DNA of 64,000 nucleotides from Brevundimonas nasdae (GTDB lineage: Bacteria > Pseudomonadota > Alphaproteobacteria > Caulobacterales > Caulobacteraceae). The stretch covers positions 124,001 to 188,000 of the forward strand of contig NZ_JAEPWN010000005.1 of assembly GCF_016654005.1 (NCBI RefSeq), written 5' to 3'. Under the pieces are notes generated by a model. That model was not told the origin of the DNA and ran no database searches. It saw only the letters and a list, made by a program, of their open reading frames with translations. Made by a program: the position numbers and the translations under genes. Of this stretch, positions 61,126 to 64,000 are shown piece by piece (position 1 is the first letter of the stretch; each line of letters begins with the position of its first letter).

Positions 61126-62415
61126 ATGACGAAGCAAAAACTCACCAAGCGCGTGGTTGAGAGCGCGCCCGTTCCGGAGACCGGCGAGGGTCGAATCTGG
61201 GACAGCGAGATCGCAGGCTTCTGCCTTCGGATCTATCCAGGGACCGAGACCCGACAGGGCCATGCAGCCAAGCCGGTCCGAAGAATCTTCGCCATCAAGT
61301 ACCGGGTCCGCGGGATCCAACGCTGGCTGACGCTTGGCGAGCATGGGGACGGTCCGGACAAGCTCACCGCGGACCGCGCTCGCAAGGAGGCCGCATCGGT
61401 GGTGGTCGACGCACGGCGCGGCATCGATCCCGGCGAAGCCCGCAGGCGCATCGAGGGCCTTACCGTCAAAGGCTTGGTTGAGCTCTATCTGGAGAGGGGG
61501 CCGGACGACAAACCGACCAAACGGGATTCGTCATGGGCCATGGACCGGACGAACCTCGAGCGCCACGTCGTGCCCCTGCTCGGGAAGATGGCGCTTGATA
61601 CGGTCACTCGCGACCACATCACCGGGATGATCCGATCGATCACGGCCGGGAAGACCGCCAAGGATGTGAAGACCAAACTTCGTGGTCGATCCATCGTAAA
61701 GGGCGGGGCAGGCATCGCTGACCGGACCTATTCCACCCTGCGGGCGACCTTCAACTGGGCGATCGACAAGGGCCATTTCGCCGGCCCGAACCCCTGCGCC
61801 AAAGTCGAACGCAAGATTAGGCCGGCGGTCGAGCGCTTCCTGTCCGAGTCCCAGGCTCAGGATTTGATCGCAGCGCTGGACGCCCTGGAAGCGGGTGCGA
61901 CGATCTCCGAACGGCAGGGCGCTGTCTATCGGCTTCTGCTTCTGACGGGCGCAAGGCGCAACGAGATCGCGGGCCTGCGCTGGACGGAGGTCGATTTTGA
62001 TCGGCGTCGGCTCGTGCTGCCGCCGAGCCGCACCAAGGCCGGTGGCCGCACGGGGGATCGTCGGATCTCGCTCAACGACATGGCCTTCGGAATCCTGCAC
62101 CGTCTCTACAAGACCCGCGGTCGAAGCCAATTCGTCTTCCCGGCCGCCAAGGGCGACAACGGATATGCGACCTCCGAGTCCAAGATCTGGCGGGACAAGG
62201 TGCTCCCCAAAGCCAAGCTGGAAGGCGTCCGCATCCACGACCTGCGCCACAGTTTCGCAAGCTTCGCCCTAGCCGACGGGGCCAGCCTCCCGATGATCGG
62301 CAAGGCGCTGGGACACGCCAACAGTCGCGCCACGGAACGGTATGCCCATCTGAGCGACGATCCTGTTCGCGCGCTTGCAGAGCGGATCGGTGAGCGTTTC
62401 AGTCCCAAGGCCTGA
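61126..62415 (+). CDS. Tyrosine-type site-specific integrase
   Basis: The 429-residue protein has a DUF4102-like N-terminus (KRVVESAPVPETGEGRIWDSEIAGFCLRIYPG), a SAM-like core-binding domain (about 105-205) and the catalytic domain with Arg (LTGARRNEIAGLRW), Lys (PSRTKAGGRTGDR), His-x2-Arg (IHDLRHSFASFA), His (ALGHANSRAT) and nucleophilic Tyr (ERYAHL). This class integrates islands and prophages into tRNA genes. It sits 170 bases from the tRNA-Gly fragment. Confidence 0.95.
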   Translation: MTKQKLTKRVVESAPVPETGEGRIWDSEIAGFCLRIYPGTETRQGHAAKPVRRIFAIKYRVRGIQRWLTLGEHGDGPDKLTADRARKEAASVVVDARRGIDPGEARRRIEGLTVKGLVELYLERGPDDKPTKRDSSWAMDRTNLERHVVPLLGKMALDTVTRDHITGMIRSITAGKTAKDVKTKLRGRSIVKGGAGIADRTYSTLRATFNWAIDKGHFAGPNPCAKVERKIRPAVERFLSESQAQDLIAALDALEAGATISERQGAVYRLLLLTGARRNEIAGLRWTEVDFDRRRLVLPPSRTKAGGRTGDRRISLNDMAFGILHRLYKTRGRSQFVFPAAKGDNGYATSESKIWRDKVLPKAKLEGVRIHDLRHSFASFALADGASLPMIGKALGHANSRATERYAHLSDDPVRALAERIGERFSPKA

Positions 62416-62564
62416 ACTCGGGTCCACGGGCCGATATCAATCCGGAGCCATGGTTTGACTTTGAGCGTAGTAAGACGCTCGCGGTGTTCCAATATGCCGA
62501 ATGTCAAACCAACATGTTTGACAATCTTCATATTAGGACACTATGAGTGTTCAAATGATAGGAA
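62416..62564. other. Non-coding stretch between integrase and IS element
   Basis: About 150 bases with lower GC than the surroundings (for example CATATTAGGACACTATGAGTG) and no gene or clear hairpin. It belongs to the integrated element. Confidence 0.5.
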
Positions 62565-62569
62565 TGTCA

Positions 62570-62617
62570 ATCGGCGTCTAAAAGGGACCCCCTATCGGCG
62601 TGCAATAGGGACCCCCT
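62570..62617. repeat. 24-base tandem repeats at the IS21 end
   Basis: Two 24-base units each start ATCGGCGT and end AGGGACCCCCT (62570-62593 and 62594-62617), differing at only a few bases. Such multiple end repeats are typical binding sites for the IS21 transposase. Confidence 0.8.
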
Positions 62618-62727
62618 TTTGAGGTTCGGGATGGACGTCACGAGCGCACCGCTTGCGAGGGTTGGGGCGTAGGGAGGGCGTAGCCCGACCGGAGGCTCAA
62701 CCCTCGCCTGGCGTTCTTCGTGGAGGG

Positions 62728-63456
62728 TTAGCTGCGGTGTTTGAAGCGCCAGCTGTCGTTGCCGGTCTCGACGATGTCGCAGTGGTGGGTGATGCGGTCG
62801 AGCAGGGCCGTGGTCATCTTGGGATCGCCGAACACGGTCGGCCATTCGCCGAAGGCGAGGTTGGTCGTGACGATCACCGAGGTCCGCTCGTAGAGCTTGC
62901 TGATCAGGTGGAACAGCAGCTGGCCGCCCGAGCGGGCGAACGGCAGGTAGCCAAGCTCGTCGAGGACCACGACGTCGAGGCGGCAGAGGTGAGCAGCCAG
63001 CGCACCGGCCTTGCCCAGGCGGGTCTCCTCCTCGAGGCGGTTCACCAGGTCGACGGTGTTGAAGTACCGGCCACGCGCCCCGGCCCGCACGACGTTGGCG
63101 ATGATGGCGGTGGCCAGGTGGGTCTTGCCCGTGCCTGTCCCGCCGACCAGCACGATGTTGCGCCGGTTCGCCAGGAAGGCGCCGCTGTGAAGCGAGCGCA
63201 CCAGCCCCTCGTTGATCGGCGTGTCGTCGAACACGAAGGCGTCGAGGTCCTTCACGGCGGGCAGCCTGGCCGCCGCCATCCGGTAACGGATGGAAGCCGC
63301 ATGCCGGTGGGTCGTCTCGGCGCGCAGCAGGTCGGCGAGGATCTCCATGGTCGTGCGCTTGCGCTGCAGGCCCGTGGTGACCGCCTCGTCGAAGGCTCCG
63401 GCCATGCCCTTGAGGCCCAGGCCGGTCAGGGCCGCCATCATCTCATGCCGCTGCAT
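62728..63456 (-). CDS. istB: IS21 helper ATPase IstB
   Basis: IstB is the AAA+ ATPase that helps the IstA transposase select targets. The 242-residue protein has Walker [41 protein letters not shown] and [14 protein letters not shown], and ends [16 protein letters not shown], all typical. I start at [10 protein letters not shown]; the preceding in-frame residues overlap istA and lack homology. The start overlaps the istA stop by 14 bases. Confidence 0.96.
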   Translation of the reverse strand: MQRHEMMAALTGLGLKGMAGAFDEAVTTGLQRKRTTMEILADLLRAETTHRHAASIRYRMAAARLPAVKDLDAFVFDDTPINEGLVRSLHSGAFLANRRNIVLVGGTGTGKTHLATAIIANVVRAGARGRYFNTVDLVNRLEEETRLGKAGALAAHLCRLDVVVLDELGYLPFARSGGQLLFHLISKLYERTSVIVTTNLAFGEWPTVFGDPKMTTALLDRITHHCDIVETGNDSWRFKHRS

Positions 63457-64000
63457 GCAGGCCTCGCAAGCTGTCGTAGCGGTCGCAGTCCGCCAGAGGC
63501 GGATGCCGCAGCGCCAGGTCATCGGGCGTGACGATGCTCAGCGGCCGGGGCGGTTCGCGCCGGCGCGCCAGGATGTTGAGGATGACGTCGTCGCTGACGG
63601 TCCCGGCGGCGAGCGCCTCGCGCGCCGCGGCCTCGACCGGCTCCAGGCCGTCTTCCAGCACCGCCGCCAGAACCCGCACGAACCGGCGATCGGCTTCGTC
63701 GCCCGCACCCAGCTTGCGCCTCAGGCGGGCCAGCCCCGGCGGCAACTCCCAGTCCTGGAACGGCGCGCCATTGCGCAGGGCGCCGGGCTTGGTCGCCAGC
63801 ACCGGGAGGTAGTGCCATGGGTCATACAGGGTGCGGTCTCGACCGAAGAACCGGCGATGGTCGGCGACGACCTCACCCTCGCAACGCACGACGATCCGGT
63901 CGGCATAGGCGCGGACCTGCACCGTACGGCGTCCCGCTCTAGCCATCACCGAGTAGCGGTTGCGGTCGAAGCTGATCAGGCAGGTCCCCGTCACCGCGTG
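63443..64000 (-). CDS. istA: IS21 transposase IstA, C-terminal part (5' end outside window)
   Basis: The visible last 185 residues have the IstA beta-barrel region ([72 protein letters not shown]), which follows the DDE catalytic core that lies outside the window. The frame remains open at base 64000. Confidence 0.92.
   Translation of the reverse strand, partial: HAVTGTCLISFDRNRYSVMARAGRRTVQVRAYADRIVVRCEGEVVADHRRFFGRDRTLYDPWHYLPVLATKPGALRNGAPFQDWELPPGLARLRRKLGAGDEADRRFVRVLAAVLEDGLEPVEAAAREALAAGTVSDDVILNILARRREPPRPLSIVTPDDLALRHPPLADCDRYDSLRGLHAAA

Larger units (their letters stand above)
62565..64000 (-). mobile_element. IS21-family insertion sequence, truncated by window edge
   Basis: The element encodes istB and, upstream of it, istA in the usual IS21 order on the minus strand. 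The end at about 62565 begins TGTCAATCGGCG and carries tandem repeats. The istA end and other terminus are outside the window. Confidence 0.85.

Overview
The window reads as chromosomal DNA of a GC-rich alphaproteobacterium of the Caulobacterales, most likely Brevundimonas or a close relative. The basis is gene content and order (rbfA-truB-rpsO-pnp, rph/hrcA-grpE, dnaKJ, sdhCDAB, atpHAGDC, acnA/ccmABCDG), an AtpB-type beta subunit (atpD) with a Lys/Ala/Pro-rich N-terminal extension, and CtrA-like TTAACCAT half-sites. The species is inferred; no rRNA gene is present.

Layout. 1-6.0 kb: three poorly known envelope-type genes, then the translation/RNA-decay block rbfA, truB, rpsO, pnp. 6.0-17.7 kb: rph divergent from the heat-shock operon hrcA-grpE, a minus-strand block (subtilase lipoprotein, dienelactone hydrolase, AlkB, small secreted protein), then dnaK, dnaJ and dapB. 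17.7-24.8 kb: DMT transporter, a membrane-anchored LuxR-HTH protein, dut-coaBC, a lipoprotein with a polymorphic-toxin-like domain, HAD phosphatase, PilZ protein, glycerate kinase, ferredoxin, GGCT-like protein. 24.8-31.5 kb: sdhCDAB, small envelope genes, mdh. 31.5-43.5 kb: zapE, asd, rarD, a beta-lactamase-family hydrolase, atpHAGDC, terC, a glutaminyl cyclase. 43.6-47 kb: peroxide-defence cluster (ahpD, katA, oxyR) with a recognisable OxyR operator. 47-56.5 kb: two different aconitases (acnB, acnA), each beside an S41 peptidase, with a divergent SDR/TetR pair between them. 56.7-60.8 kb: cytochrome c maturation genes ccmABCDG, a small CtrA-type-promoter ORF and an M48 lipoprotein.

From 60.9 kb the sequence changes character. 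A 3'-terminal fragment of tRNA-Gly(GCC) on the minus strand, next to what was probably its own terminator, is followed by a tyrosine integrase and then an IS21-family insertion sequence that runs off the window. I read this as the first end of an integrative element inserted into tRNA-Gly; its cargo lies beyond base 64000.

Functionally the window is rich in central energy metabolism (both aconitases, succinate dehydrogenase, malate dehydrogenase, F1-ATPase, cytochrome c maturation), proteostasis (HrcA, GrpE, DnaK, DnaJ) and peroxide defence. The least explained items are the toxin-like lipoprotein, the single-cysteine OxyR, overlapping hairpins between katA and ahpD, a family of short repeats placed just before start codons, and the small gene behind paired TTAACCAT motifs. 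No complete tRNA, rRNA, CRISPR array or replication origin was found.
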